Part shown: piece after piece, positions 9,023-19,441 of the stretch
Position numbering within the stretch: the stretch's first letter is position 1
How the letters are laid out: the number at the start of each line of letters is the position of its first letter
Origin: Crenobacter cavernae
Lineage (GTDB): Bacteria; Pseudomonadota; Gammaproteobacteria; Burkholderiales; Chromobacteriaceae
Assembly: GCF_003355495.1 (NCBI RefSeq)
Contig: NZ_CP031337.1
Span: 1,555,001 to 1,619,000, forward strand
Length of the DNA: 64,000 bases
Reading direction: 5' to 3'
Position numbers and translations under genes: made by a program
Notes under the pieces: generated by a model
Told to the model about the DNA's origin: nothing
Databases searched by the model: none
The model's input: only the letters and a program-made list of their open reading frames with translations

Positions 9023-9152
9023 GATGGCGTCCAGGCGAGGGCGACGGCGCCATCGTGCAGGCGCGATGTGACAGCATGGTGAGCGCGGCGTGACGTTAAG
9101 GTGAACGCCAGTTTGGTATGATGGGCACCGCGCCTATTGGGGCGAGGAATGG

Positions 9153-9490
9153 TTGCAGGACCTGCACGAGGGCCTGTCCAAGCTGCCGATGTTGCCGGTC
9201 GGCCTGCCGTCGGTCGACGACAGGGTCCGCGGCCTCGACACCGGCGCCGACGACTACCTCGTCAAACCGTTCGCGTTGGCCGAGGTCGCCGCGCTCGCGC
9301 ACGACGACGCGACGCGGACGCGCGCGCTGTCCAAGCTGATGGCCGGCATCGACCGCGCAACAAGGCTGACCGAGCCGTTGCTCGCGTTGTCGCGGCTCGA
9401 CCCGCTCGCCGGCCTCGCGCGCGGCGACGCGCTGTTGATCGCTCTCCTCTTGCGCAACCTGCTCGACAACGCGCTGCGACACCCTGCCGC
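9153..9490 (+). pseudogene. Fossil of a fused two-component response regulator and histidine kinase
   Basis: One open frame joins two unrelated fragments. Residues about 25-45 (RGLDTGADDYLVKPFALAEV) are the end of an OmpR-type receiver domain. They run directly into a kinase dimerisation remnant (GIDRATRLTEPLLALSRLDP) and an N-box remnant (LLRNLLDNALRH) of a QseC/PmrB-like kinase. The phospho-acceptor Asp, the DNA-binding domain, the catalytic His region and the ATP lid are all missing, and the frame then becomes noise. An adjacent regulator-kinase pair seems to have collapsed through internal deletions. The terminator at 9587-9614 may be the original terminator of this lost operon. Confidence 0.75.
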
Positions 9491-9586
9491 ATTCCGCCAG
9501 CCCACACTAGGCGCTACACTGAGCGGGTCGGTGTTGCTGCACGTGGCGGCGCCGGCTCCAAGCTTAGGGCGACCATCCGCCCCCGT

Positions 9587-9614
9587 GCCCCGTCACCGCG
9601 CGGGGCGTTTTCTT
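9587..9614 (+). terminator. Intrinsic terminator between the fossil pair and regB
   Basis: GCCCCG/CGGGGC stem with an 8-nt loop, followed by GTTTTCTT. It ends only about 14 bp before the chosen regB ATG. Confidence 0.65.
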
Positions 9615-9627
9615 GTCGCGGCCTTTC

Positions 9628-10890
9628 ATGACGCTGTTTCCCGCCGCCGAGCAAGGCTCGGCCAACCTTGCCCGTGCCGCACTAGGCGTCGCGCGCCTGC
9701 GCGATGCGATGCTCGCGCTCGCCTTCGTCCTCGCCGCCGTCGCCAGGCTGTCGGGCGTCGCTTTGCCGTGGCTGCTCGTCGGCCAGGCGCTGGCGATGCT
9801 GTTCGGCCTGAACCGGCTGACCGTCGCAGCGCTGCGACGCGGCCTGCCGCCGCGCCTGCCGCTTTGCGCCGGCCTCGCAGGCGACCTCGTCGCGCTGACC
9901 GAAATCCTGGCGTTCACCGGCGGCGCGGCCAACCCGCTCGCGTCCTTGTATCTTCCGGTGGTGCTGATCGCCGCGCTCCTGGCGCCCGGGCGCTTCGTGT
10001 GGGCGCTGGCGCTGGCGGCCGTAGCCGCCTACGGCCTGCTGTTCTACTTCCACCTGCCTTGGCCGCTCGCCGGCGGCGACGCCGCCTACGCGTTCAACCT
10101 GCACCTTGTGGGCATGTGGCTGACCTTTGCGCTATCGGCGCTGTTGATCGCCGGCTTCGTCGCGCGGCTGTCGAGGCGCCTCGTCGAGCAGGAGGCGGCG
10201 CTCGCCCGTGCGCGCGAGGCGCAGCTGCGTAACGAACAGTTGATCGCGCTCGGTGTGCAGGCGGCCGGCGCCGCGCACGCGCTGTCGACGCCGCTGAACA
10301 TACTGACCCTGCTCGCCGGCGAACTGCGGAGTGAAACCGCCGACCGGCCGGAATTGGCCGCCGACTGGGCGGCGATGGACGCGGCGCTCTTGCGCTGCCG
10401 CGAAGCGTTGGCCGAGCTGAAGGAGGGCGGCGAGCCCACGCCGCAGGCAGAAAGCCTGCGCCACGCGTTCGTGCGCCGGCTCGAGGGCTGGCGCGCGCTC
10501 AAGCCCGGCGTGAGGCTGGCGGCCGAGCTGCCGCCTGAGGATGCGCCGGCCGCCAGCCTGTCTCTGCTGTTCTGGCCGGCCTTTTTCAACCTGCTCAACA
10601 ACGCCGCCGAGGCCGACCCGTGCGAGGTGAGGCTGAACGTAGAACAGCGCGAGCACGCGCTCTTGATCGACATCGTCAACCCGCGCGGCGCGCTCACCGA
10701 TCAACAGCTGTCGCGCGCCGGACTCGCGCCGGTCGAGAGCGGCAAGCCGGCCGGGCTCGGCATCGGCGTGATGCTGAGCCACGCGACGCTGTCGCGGCTC
10801 GGCGGCACGGTTCGGCTCGAAAACCGCGCCGGCGGCGGCGTGCTCGCGCGGCTCGAGCTGCCACTGTTGCCGGAAGGGGAAACGCGATGA
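9628..10890 (+). CDS. regB: RegB/PrrB-type redox sensor histidine kinase
   Basis: 420 residues from the ATG at 9628 (a TTG at 9613 would add five). About six membrane segments fill residues 20-175, with the FTGGAANPLASLYL loop matching the quinone-sensing GGxxNPF motif except for a final Leu. The H-box reads AAHALSTPLNIL, a conserved Cys lies downstream in LLRCREALAEL (the redox Cys of RegB), and the ATPase domain has FNLLNNAAEA and GLGIGVMLSHA. RegB autophosphorylates when the quinone pool is reduced and activates RegA to control respiration and other energy genes. It overlaps regA by ATGA; the usual senC/sco partner is absent here. No good ribosome binding site is seen. Confidence 0.85.
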   Translation: MTLFPAAEQGSANLARAALGVARLRDAMLALAFVLAAVARLSGVALPWLLVGQALAMLFGLNRLTVAALRRGLPPRLPLCAGLAGDLVALTEILAFTGGAANPLASLYLPVVLIAALLAPGRFVWALALAAVAAYGLLFYFHLPWPLAGGDAAYAFNLHLVGMWLTFALSALLIAGFVARLSRRLVEQEAALARAREAQLRNEQLIALGVQAAGAAHALSTPLNILTLLAGELRSETADRPELAADWAAMDAALLRCREALAELKEGGEPTPQAESLRHAFVRRLEGWRALKPGVRLAAELPPEDAPAASLSLLFWPAFFNLLNNAAEADPCEVRLNVEQREHALLIDIVNPRGALTDQQLSRAGLAPVESGKPAGLGIGVMLSHATLSRLGGTVRLENRAGGGVLARLELPLLPEGETR

Positions 10891-11414
10891 ATGAGAACTG
10901 GCTGATCGTCGACGACGACGACGCGTTCGCCGGCGTGCTGGCAAGGAGCCTGGCGCGCCAGGGCCGCGCGGCGCGGCACGCGGCGGACCCCGAATCTGCG
11001 CTTGCCGCGCTGTCGCCCGACGTCACCCACATCGTGCTCGACCTGAACCTTGCCGGCGAGAGCGGCTTGCGCCTGTTGCCCGAACTCAAGCGCCGTTGTC
11101 CGGCGACGGCGATCCTCGTCTTGACCGGCTACGCGAGCATCGCCAGCGCGGTCGACGCGGTGAAGCTCGGCGCGGTGCAGTACCTCGCCAAGCCGGCGAC
11201 CTTGGCCGAGATCGTCGCGGCCTTCGACGCGCGCGAACCGAACGCCGCGCAGCCGCTGCCGGCGCAGCCGATGTCGGTGAAGCGGCTGGCCTGGGAGCAC
11301 GTGCAGCGCGTGTTGTTTGAACACGGCGGCAACGTGTCGGCGACCGCGCGCGCGCTGAACATGCACCGCCGCACCTTGCAGCGCATGCTGGCCAAGCGGC
11401 CGGTCAAGCAGTGA
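10887..11414 (+). CDS. regA: RegA/PrrA-type response regulator
   Basis: 175 residues, the family's usual length. The receiver domain (about 1-120) has the acidic triad in VDDDDAF, the phospho-acceptor Asp in HIVLDLNLAGESG and the Lys in YLAKPATLAEI. A Fis-type helix-turn-helix (NVSATARALNMHRRTLQRML) forms the C-terminus, as in RegA/ActR/RoxR. The start codon overlaps the regB stop (ATGA), so synthesis is coupled. It regulates redox-responsive genes by phosphorylation-dependent DNA binding. Followed by a structured RNA candidate. Confidence 0.9.
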   Translation: MNENWLIVDDDDAFAGVLARSLARQGRAARHAADPESALAALSPDVTHIVLDLNLAGESGLRLLPELKRRCPATAILVLTGYASIASAVDAVKLGAVQYLAKPATLAEIVAAFDAREPNAAQPLPAQPMSVKRLAWEHVQRVLFEHGGNVSATARALNMHRRTLQRMLAKRPVKQ

Positions 11415-11492
11415 GCATGGCGCGTAGTCGAAACGCCATGCTGTTCGGAAGTGAAAAAACGACTCAAACAAATGTTCGAATTGGCGAAAGGC

Positions 11493-11522
11493 TTGGACGC
11501 GCTAGAGCATTTGCGCTAAATT
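11493..11522 (+). promoter_or_regulatory. Putative sigma-70 promoter of the RNA candidate
   Basis: TTGGAC (11493-11498), 18-bp spacer, TAAATT (11517-11522). A start of transcription near 11529 would place the RNA's first hairpin at its 5' end. Confidence 0.45.
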
Positions 11523-11528
11523 CCCATG

Positions 11529-11650
11529 CGCACTGAAACCATTACTGGTTTTTGTGGTGTTAGCCCCTCGAAGCATCGTACCGGTCAATCCGGTAGGGTG
11601 TTTCTTCCTCGTGTTGGCCCCTGACGGATTCCCTTCAGGGGTATTTTTTT
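11529..11650 (+). ncRNA. Candidate three-hairpin small RNA
   Basis: An independent-looking unit with a promoter and terminator. Hairpin 1 is AAACCA/TGGTTT (11536-11551), hairpin 2 is TACCGG/CCGGTA (11579-11595), and hairpin 3 is the terminator CCCCTGA/TCAGGGG plus T-run (11618-11650). Two unpaired segments repeat a theme: GTGTTAGCCCCTC (11558-11570) and CCTCGTGTTGGCCCCTGA (11607-11624). TTTCTTCCTC is C/U-rich and could pair with Shine-Dalgarno sequences. The shape resembles the sibling sRNAs described in Neisseria (NmsR/RcoF), but no sequence identity is claimed. It could instead be a regA 3' UTR. Confidence 0.5.
11618..11650 (+). terminator. Intrinsic terminator
   Basis: CCCCTGA/TCAGGGG with a 10-nt loop, then TATTTTTTT. 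It ends regBA or the RNA candidate. Confidence 0.88.
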
Positions 11651-11774
11651 GCCCGCCGTTCCTCTCCCGCCGCCATTCGCGTCGCCTTCCGTGCGCTAGG
11701 CAAGCTCGGCCGGCCGAGCCTCTGTCAGTCCCTCGCCCCGCCCGGTTCGGCCGGGTTCGACGCGGCGCGCGCCC

Positions 11775-13159
<1,385 letters not shown>

Positions 13160-13163
<4 letters not shown>

Positions 13164-15109
13164 TGGGCGGCCTCCATCAGCAGCGGCAGCAGTCTGCCGG
13201 GGGTGGCCCCGGGTTCGGCGTGAAGGATCAGCGTCCGGCGCGCCCGCGTGCAGGCCACATAGGCGTAGCGTTTTTCCTCGGCGAAAGGGACGTTGGCCAG
13301 CGGAAAGCGGCCTTCTTCCAGGCCGACCAGGACGACGCGATCCCATTCGCTGCCCTTGGCGTGGAAGATGGAGCTCAGCAGCGGGCCGGGCCGGGCGGTC
13401 TCGGACGGGTAGCGATGCCGGCGTTCCAGGTCCGCCAGCCTTTTGAGCCAGCCGGCGGCGGTAAAGCCTTGTGTATAAAGATGCCCGACGAGGTGGCGCC
13501 AGGCGGCGACGCGCGCCCGCCCTTGTTCGCGGCTGCCCGCATACGCGGCCAGGTCGGTCTCCAGCCGGGCCTCGCGGGCGAAGGCCTGGACCTGCGGGCC
13601 GAGGGCTTGGTCCGCGGGGGCTTCCAGCAAGGTGGCGATCGCCGCCTGGAGCTGGCTGCGCCGGCCTCTTTGCGCTTCGCCGGCGTCCGGGGCGAACGGG
13701 ACCCTGGGCAGCATCTCGCAGACGGCACGCCAGTTGGCGGCGCTGTCGGCGATGTGGTCGATCAGGTCCTGCCGCGTCGCGTCGGCGAGCAGCCAGCCAG
13801 GCAGGCTCAGCAGCCGCTCGGCGAGCAGGCTGCGCTGGCGCTTCAGATATTCGGGGTCGGGCTGTGCGTGCGCTCGCGTCTCGCCGGTGCGCGGGGCGGC
13901 GACGATTTCGGCCAGCGCCTGCAAGAGCCGCGCTTCGCCGCGCCGCCAGAACGGCAGCACGCGTTCGTGCAGGCGTAAGGGTTGGCCGAGCTCGGCGAGC
14001 GCCAGTTGCACCGGCACCAGCTGCCCGGCGTCGCGCGCGAGGATGGCGCAGCTGCCGGCGTCCGGGTCCTGGCCCAGCGCCTTCAGGAAGGCAGCCAGCG
14101 GGCGGCGCTCTTCGATGACCCGGCCGGGGCTGTCGCCCGCGCCCTGCACCGGCGCTTGCGAGGGGCTGCGCAGCGCGTTGGCCAGTTGCGCCAGGCGCGG
14201 GCCGAAGCGGAAGGACAGCGACAGCGGCAGCCGCGTGCGCACCGCGAAGCGCTCGCAAAAGGCCGGGAAGATATGCGCCGCGTCGGCCGCCCGCCACGCC
14301 TGCAGCGCCTGGTCGCGGTCGCCGACGGCGACCACCCGCTGCAGCCGCCGTCCCCACAGCGACAGGAATTCGAGCTGCAGCGGGCTGGTGTCGTGGAACT
14401 CGTCGAGCAAGAGATAACGTTGGCCGAAGCCCGGCGGGTCGAGGCCGTCCTGCCCGGCCGCCCGCACCAGGTCATAGCAGGCGTCGCCCGCCAGCCGGAA
14501 GCCGCGTCCGCGGCGTTTTCGACGCTCTACCGGCTGGACGGCGCGCCGCCGTTCGTATTCCAGGAAGGCGTGCCAGACCGGGTAGGGGCGGTCGCCGATC
14601 GCCTGTTCGATCCAGTCGGGGTCCTGTTCGTCGCCGATCAGCCCGGGGGCGAGGCTCTGCTTGATGAAGCGGAAGGCGTCGAGCAGCTCGCGCCGCGCCT
14701 CGGCGTGCCCTTCGAGCTGCGGGTGACGCTCGTCGCCGGCGAAGGCCTCGTTGGTGCGCTCGATCACCTCCGGCAGCACATGGTCGAGCGCCCAGCCGTC
14801 GTCGACGCTCAGCCGGTCGTCTGCCAGGCAGCGCTGCGCCTCCGCCTCGCAGACCTCGTCGATGGTGGCCACGGTGACCCTGTCGGCCAGACGCGGATTC
14901 CACGCAGACAGGCGATCGGCCAGCACCGCCTTGCCGTTCGCGCTGAAGGTGAGCGCCAGCACCGCTCGGCCGACGGCCGCGTACTCCAGCGCCAGGAGGG
15001 CCAGCACGCTGGTCTTGCCGCTGCCGGCCGCCGCCTCGATCAGCAGATGGCCGTCGGCGTGGTCGAGGATGCGGCGCTGCTCGTCGGTCGGGGTGAAGGG
15101 GGCGCTCAT
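13160..15109 (-). CDS. UvrD/Rep-like superfamily 1 helicase, stand-alone
   Basis: 649 residues. Motif I AAAGSGKTS (about 27-35), motif Ia LALTFSANGKAV, motif II LLLDEFHDTSP (DEFHD instead of the common DEFQD), motif III VAVGDRDQALQAWR, motif V IFHAKGSEWDRVVLVG and motif VI YVACTRARRTL are all present, so it should be active. It is shorter than UvrD/Rep and lacks a recognisable nuclease or C-terminal extension. The neighbouring metabolic genes give no hint of its role, yet it is coupled to both by 4-bp ATGA overlaps. Possible roles are recombination, repair or RNA-protein remodelling. Confidence 0.85.
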
Positions 15110-16461
15110 TTCTGCCAGTAGGTCTTCACGTTGACGAATTCGTAGAGGCCGAATTCGGACAGCTCGCGGCCGTAGCCGGACGCCTTCACGCCGCCGAACG
15201 GCAGCCTGAGATCGGAGCTGGTGTGGCGGTTGATGAAGACGCTGCCGGCCTCGATCTGGCGCGCGAGCTGCCAGCCACGCTCGACGTCGCCGGTGTAGAT
15301 CGCCGCGCCCAGGCCGAACGGCGTGTCGTTGGCGAGCCGGATCGCGTCGTCGGCGTCGCGTGCGCGCAGGATGCTCGCGACCGGGCCGAAGGTCTCTTCG
15401 TGGTAGACGCGGCAGGCCGGCGTGACGTGGTCTAGCACGGTCGCCGGGTAGAAGAAGCCGGGGCCGTCGGGCATCGCGCCGCCCAACAGCCGCTCGGCGC
15501 CGTTGTCGAGAGCGTCGAGCACCTGGGCGTGCAGGCTCTCGCGCAGGTCGGCGCGCGCCAAGGGGCCGAGGCTCGCGGCCGGGTCGGAAGGTTGGCCGAG
15601 CGTCAGTTTTCTAGCTTCGGCAACGAAGCGCTCGATGAAGGCGTCGGCGATCTCGGGGACGACGATCATCCGCTTGGCGGCGTTGCAGCTCTGGCCGGCG
15701 TCGCGGAAGCGCGAGTGGCAGGCTTCGGCCGCGGCGGCGTCGAGGTCGGCGTCCTCGAGCACGATGAAGGCGTTGCTGCCGCCGAGCTCGAGCACGGTCT
15801 TCTTGATGTGGCGGCCGGCGAGGCTGGCGATCACGCGGCCGGTGCTCGTCGAGCCGGTGAAGGCGACCGCGTCCGACGCGCGCACCGCGTCCTCGACCGA
15901 CTCGGGGTCTATCCACGCGACGTCGAACACGTCGAGGCCGGCGGCGCGCACGACGTCGAGCAACAGGCCGGTCGACAGCGGCACCGACGGCGCCGGCTTG
16001 ACGAGACAGGCGTTGCCGGCGGCCAGCGCCGGCACCGCGAAGCGCAGCACCTGCCACACCGGGTAGTTCCACGGCATGATCGCGAGCACGATGCCGAGCG
16101 GCTCAAACGCGACCGCGCTGGCGCTCGCCTGCGTCGCGATGTGCTTGGCGGCCAACAGTTCGGGCGCGAGCTGCGCGTAGTAGCGCGTCAGCTGTACCGA
16201 CTTGTCGATCTCGGCCAGGCACTCGGCGGTGCGCTTGCCGACCTCGAGCGTCACGCGGTGGGCGAGCTCCTCGCGCACCGCTTCGAGCGTGTTGGCGAGC
16301 GTGGTGAGCTTCTCGGCGCGCGCCTCGGGCGCAAGCTGCGCCCACGCGCGCTGCGCGGTCTTCAGCGCGGCAAGGCGGCGCGGCAGTTCGTCGGCCGGCC
16401 AGGCGGGCCGGGTATGGACCACCTCGCCGGTGGCCGGGTTGCAGCTGGTAAACGCAGTCAT
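15106..16461 (-). CDS. NAD(P)-dependent succinate-semialdehyde-type aldehyde dehydrogenase
   Basis: 451 residues from the ATG at 16461. The aldehyde dehydrogenase motifs are complete: MPWNYPVWQ (cofactor domain), FTGSTSTGR, catalytic Glu in LELGGSNAF, catalytic Cys in DAGQSCNAAKR, and the C-terminal PFGGVKASGYGREL. The length and RLPFGG/ELSEFGLYEF ending fit the short YneI/Sad-like succinate-semialdehyde dehydrogenases, which make succinate in GABA or related catabolism. It heads an operon whose next cistrons, the helicase and FAD oxidase, overlap by 4 bp each. Confidence 0.88.
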   Translation of the reverse strand: MTAFTSCNPATGEVVHTRPAWPADELPRRLAALKTAQRAWAQLAPEARAEKLTTLANTLEAVREELAHRVTLEVGKRTAECLAEIDKSVQLTRYYAQLAPELLAAKHIATQASASAVAFEPLGIVLAIMPWNYPVWQVLRFAVPALAAGNACLVKPAPSVPLSTGLLLDVVRAAGLDVFDVAWIDPESVEDAVRASDAVAFTGSTSTGRVIASLAGRHIKKTVLELGGSNAFIVLEDADLDAAAAEACHSRFRDAGQSCNAAKRMIVVPEIADAFIERFVAEARKLTLGQPSDPAASLGPLARADLRESLHAQVLDALDNGAERLLGGAMPDGPGFFYPATVLDHVTPACRVYHEETFGPVASILRARDADDAIRLANDTPFGLGAAIYTGDVERGWQLARQIEAGSVFINRHTSSDLRLPFGGVKASGYGRELSEFGLYEFVNVKTYWQK

Positions 16462-16552
16462 GCCGCCACTGTAACAAAAAGCCCCGGCGCGTTCAGCAAG
16501 GAGGCTTCCCGTGTCGCGCGCCGGCAAGGCGGCGTCGCAACGTTGGTTAAGC

Positions 16553-17725
16553 TTACGCGGGCTCGAGATCGGCCGGCATCCGGCCGGTCAACAGGTAGTC
16601 GATCAGCTCGCGGGCGCTCCTGATCGCGCTGCCGAACGGCAAGGGTTCGGCGCCACGGAAGAACAGGCCCTTGGACACCTCGCCGCGGAAGGCGGCGGCG
16701 AGCTTGAGGTCGATGCAGAACTGGCCGACCTTGGACAGACCGTCGCGCAGGCCGCACACCGCAAGGCAGTTGAGGCCCTGCGTGCAGCGCGCCGGGTCGG
16801 CCTTCGCATGCGCCTGCAGCTTCTCCTCGCGTTTCAGATAATTTCTCAGGAAAGGCGTCAGCACGCCGCGCGCCGGCAGGCCGGCGACGCTCATGAACTC
16901 GCCGATGTCCTCGGGGCGCGCGCCGGCGAGCACCGCCTTGAAGTTGTCGTGCGCGTCGCCCTCGCGCGTGACGGCGAAGGCGGTGCCGACCTGCACCGCG
17001 CTGGCGCCGTAGTCGTCAAGGTAGGTTTTCACCTTCTCGTGGCTGTTCACGCCGCCGGCGACGATCAGTGGGATCGCCTCGCGCTCCAGACCCAGCGACT
17101 TGAACAGTTCGAACGTTTCGTCGAGCACGCGCTTGAAGCAGAACTTCGCGTCGGAAATGTCCGAGATCTTGGCCGCGCCGAGGTGGCCGCCGGCGTGCTT
17201 CGGATGTTCGATGACGATCGCGTCGGGCAGGCGGCCCTTCTTCATCCAGCGCTTGAGCACGATGCCGATGCCGCGCGCCTCGGACAGGATCGGGATCAGC
17301 GCGATGTCTGGATATCCAGAGGCCATCTCGGGCAGGTCGAGCGGCAGGCCGGCGCCCATCACGATCGCGCCGGCGCCCGATTCGCACGCCTGGCGCACGT
17401 AGGCGGCGTGCGCGTCGACCGCCTTCATTACGTTGACGGCGATAAGGCCCTGGCCGGCGGCGGTGGCGTTCGCGGCGCGGATCTCGCGGTCGAGCGCGGT
17501 GAGGTTCAAGGCGTCGAGCGCGGCTTGGTCTTTCGCGTGTTTCGATTCGGCGAGCAGGTCTTCGTGCAGGTGGCGCAGGTCGACGCTGGCGATGGTGCCG
17601 ACGCCGCCTTCGCGCGCGACGGCGCCGGCGAGGCGCTTGGCCGAGATGCCGACGCCCATGCCGCCCTGGACGACGGGAAGCAGCGTGCGTCCGGCGAGGC
17701 GGAGCTCAGAGAAGGTGTGGGACAT
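16553..17725 (-). CDS. Nitronate monooxygenase family FMN enzyme
   Basis: 390 residues forming a TIM barrel. Early VVQGGMGVGISA, the central IVIEHPKHAGGHLG with the His used in nitronate oxidation by this family, and the FMN-phosphate site VAGGVNSHEKV and GASAVQVGTAF are clear. Class II-like C-terminal extension with CTQGLNCLAVCGLRDG, a Cys cluster of unknown role. The family oxidises alkyl nitronates such as 3-nitropropionate, or acts as a related FMN-dependent oxidase. It is monocistronic as far as can be seen, 91 bp from the aldehyde dehydrogenase start. Confidence 0.88.
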   Translation of the reverse strand: MSHTFSELRLAGRTLLPVVQGGMGVGISAKRLAGAVAREGGVGTIASVDLRHLHEDLLAESKHAKDQAALDALNLTALDREIRAANATAAGQGLIAVNVMKAVDAHAAYVRQACESGAGAIVMGAGLPLDLPEMASGYPDIALIPILSEARGIGIVLKRWMKKGRLPDAIVIEHPKHAGGHLGAAKISDISDAKFCFKRVLDETFELFKSLGLEREAIPLIVAGGVNSHEKVKTYLDDYGASAVQVGTAFAVTREGDAHDNFKAVLAGARPEDIGEFMSVAGLPARGVLTPFLRNYLKREEKLQAHAKADPARCTQGLNCLAVCGLRDGLSKVGQFCIDLKLAAAFRGEVSKGLFFRGAEPLPFGSAIRSARELIDYLLTGRMPADLEPA

Positions 17726-17805
17726 GAAAAAACGCCAGGTGGAGGTAAAACCGCATTCTGGCGTCTAGGGCTCGGCCAACGTTTGACCCGCATCAAGGAA
17801 GGCGC

Positions 17806-18231
17806 TCAGCGCGTCGCGTAGACGCGCCTCTTGCCCTGCCTGTCGAAGGCGATGACCGGGTAGGAGACCTTGGTCGGGCCTTCCATGCCCGGGCTCCCGG
17901 CCGGCATGCCCGGCACCGCAAGGCCGGCGATCGCCGGTTTTCCCTTCAGCACCTTCTTCACGAGGTCGGCCGGCACGTGGCCCTCGAACACGTAGCCGTC
18001 GATCTTCGCCGTGTGGCAGCCGCCGAGGTCGGCCGGCACGCCGAGCTTCGCGCGAACGGCGGCGAGGTCGTCGCGCGGCTCGACTTTCAAGCTCACGCCG
18101 TTCTTTGCGAGGTGTTCGGCCCACGCGGTGCAGCAGCCGCACTGCGGATTCTTGTAGACGGTGCCGGTCGCGGCGAGCGCGGACAGCGGCAGGATTAGGC
18201 TGGCGAGCAGGAGCGCGAGCTGCGGGTTCAT
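17806..18231 (-). CDS. DUF411 periplasmic metal-binding protein (CopG-like)
   Basis: 141 residues with an 18-20 residue signal peptide (MNPQLALLLASLILPLSALA). The mature protein has the DUF411 hallmarks: NPQCGCCTAWAEHL (CxCC metal site), GCHTAKIDGYVFEGHVP and GLAVPGMPAGSPGME. DUF411 proteins are linked to copper and silver handling in the periplasm. It is divergent from a LysR-type regulator, with a perfect inverted repeat in the shared spacer, so control by that regulator is plausible. Confidence 0.88.
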   Translation of the reverse strand: MNPQLALLLASLILPLSALAATGTVYKNPQCGCCTAWAEHLAKNGVSLKVEPRDDLAAVRAKLGVPADLGGCHTAKIDGYVFEGHVPADLVKKVLKGKPAIAGLAVPGMPAGSPGMEGPTKVSYPVIAFDRQGKRRVYATR

Positions 18232-18265
18232 AGATCTCTCTCTAGGGCATGCTTAACAATTAAAC

Positions 18266-18289
18266 GTCATTAATGATGTTGCTAATGAC
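18266..18289. promoter_or_regulatory. Inverted repeat operator candidate between DUF411 gene and LysR gene
   Basis: Exact 7-bp arms GTCATTA and TAATGAC separated by 10 bp, in an AT-rich divergent spacer. The geometry (arms centred 17 bp apart) suits a LysR-type dimer site. The region to 18390 also carries likely promoters for both genes. Confidence 0.5.
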
Positions 18290-18390
18290 ATAAAGTGTTC
18301 AAGGGTGACAAAAATTGTCGTATCATCTTTAAACGAACTGTTTCTAATCAGGGCCGGGAGCGTTTAGCGACGCCCGGATGATGCGACGCA

Positions 18391-19323
18391 ATGGATACAC
18401 TTAAGGCGCTGATGGTCTTTATGACCACGGCAGAAAACGGCAGTTTCTCGGAAGCCGCACGAAAACTCGGCGTGTCGCCGGCGGCGATCAGCCAGAGCAT
18501 CGCGAGGCTCGAGCAGGAGCTCGAGGTGAGGCTGTTCAACCGCACGACGCGCCAGCTGACGCTGACCGAGGACGGGCGGCGCTTCTATTCGCAGTGCCGC
18601 GGCCCGGTCAACCACCTCGACACCGCGATCAACCAGCTCAAGGAAAGCCGCGACGAACCGGCCGGCAACCTGCGCGTCAGCCTGCCGCCGTCGTTCGGCC
18701 GCCACTACGTGCTGCCGCTGCTGGGCGAATTCTGCGCGCAGTACCCAAAGATCAAGGTCTTTCTGGGGCTGAACGACCAGTTCAACGACCTGATCGACGA
18801 CGGCTTCGACGTCGGCGTGCGCGTCGGCATGATGCCCGACAGCCGGCTCGCCGCACGGCATCTGACCGACATTCCGCTCTACGTCGTCGCGTCGCCCGGC
18901 TACTGGGCCGAGCACGGCAAGCCGCAAAAGCCGGAAGACCTGTCCGAGCACGACTGCATCAACTACCAGTTCTCGACGTCGGGCCGGCTGTTCAAGTGGG
19001 AATTCAACGTGGCCGGCGAACGGCTGCCGCTGGAAGTCAACGGCACCTACACGCTGAACGACATCGGCGCGGTGGTCGACATGGCGCGCCTCGGCCTCGG
19101 CGTCGCTCAGCTGTCGGGTCACGAGGTGATGCCCTATATCCGCAGCGGCGAGCTCGAGGTCGCGCTGGCCGGGCATGTGTCGCGTGAACGCTCGATCTAT
19201 CTGTGCTTCCCGCACCGCGACCATATCGCGCCGCGCACGCGCGCCTTCGTCGACTTCGTCGTCGAGAGGCTGGCCGACCACCCGGACATCCGCGCCGAAC
19301 TGACTGCGGCCGCGCCGGCCTGA
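18391..19323 (+). CDS. LysR-family transcriptional regulator
   Basis: 310 residues. The N-terminal winged helix-turn-helix (about 1-60) includes GSFSEAARKLGVSPAAISQSIARLE and LFNRTTRQLTLTEDG. The C-terminal effector domain (about 90-295) follows the LysR substrate-binding fold. The CRP-like subgroup with RTTRxLxLT and a GDE-type domain matches DhcR/AaeR-like regulators, but the ligand is unknown. It is divergently transcribed from the DUF411 gene across a 159-bp spacer with an inverted repeat. The start ATG at 18391 has no strong ribosome binding site. Confidence 0.92.
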   Translation: MDTLKALMVFMTTAENGSFSEAARKLGVSPAAISQSIARLEQELEVRLFNRTTRQLTLTEDGRRFYSQCRGPVNHLDTAINQLKESRDEPAGNLRVSLPPSFGRHYVLPLLGEFCAQYPKIKVFLGLNDQFNDLIDDGFDVGVRVGMMPDSRLAARHLTDIPLYVVASPGYWAEHGKPQKPEDLSEHDCINYQFSTSGRLFKWEFNVAGERLPLEVNGTYTLNDIGAVVDMARLGLGVAQLSGHEVMPYIRSGELEVALAGHVSRERSIYLCFPHRDHIAPRTRAFVDFVVERLADHPDIRAELTAAAPA

Positions 19324-19362
19324 CCTTACGCCCCGGCGCGGTCATGCCGTTCGCCGAAGCAG

Positions 19363-19399
19363 AAAAGCCGTGTTCCCTGATCGGGAAACGGCTTTTTTT
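19363..19399 (+). terminator. Intrinsic terminator after the LysR gene
   Basis: AAAAGCCGT/ACGGCTTTT stem with an inner TTCCC/GGGAA pair and a seven-T run. Confidence 0.9.
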
Positions 19400-19441
19400 G
19401 GGCGGGCCTCCAGTGAACGGCCTTGGCCCCGGAGTGCGTTG

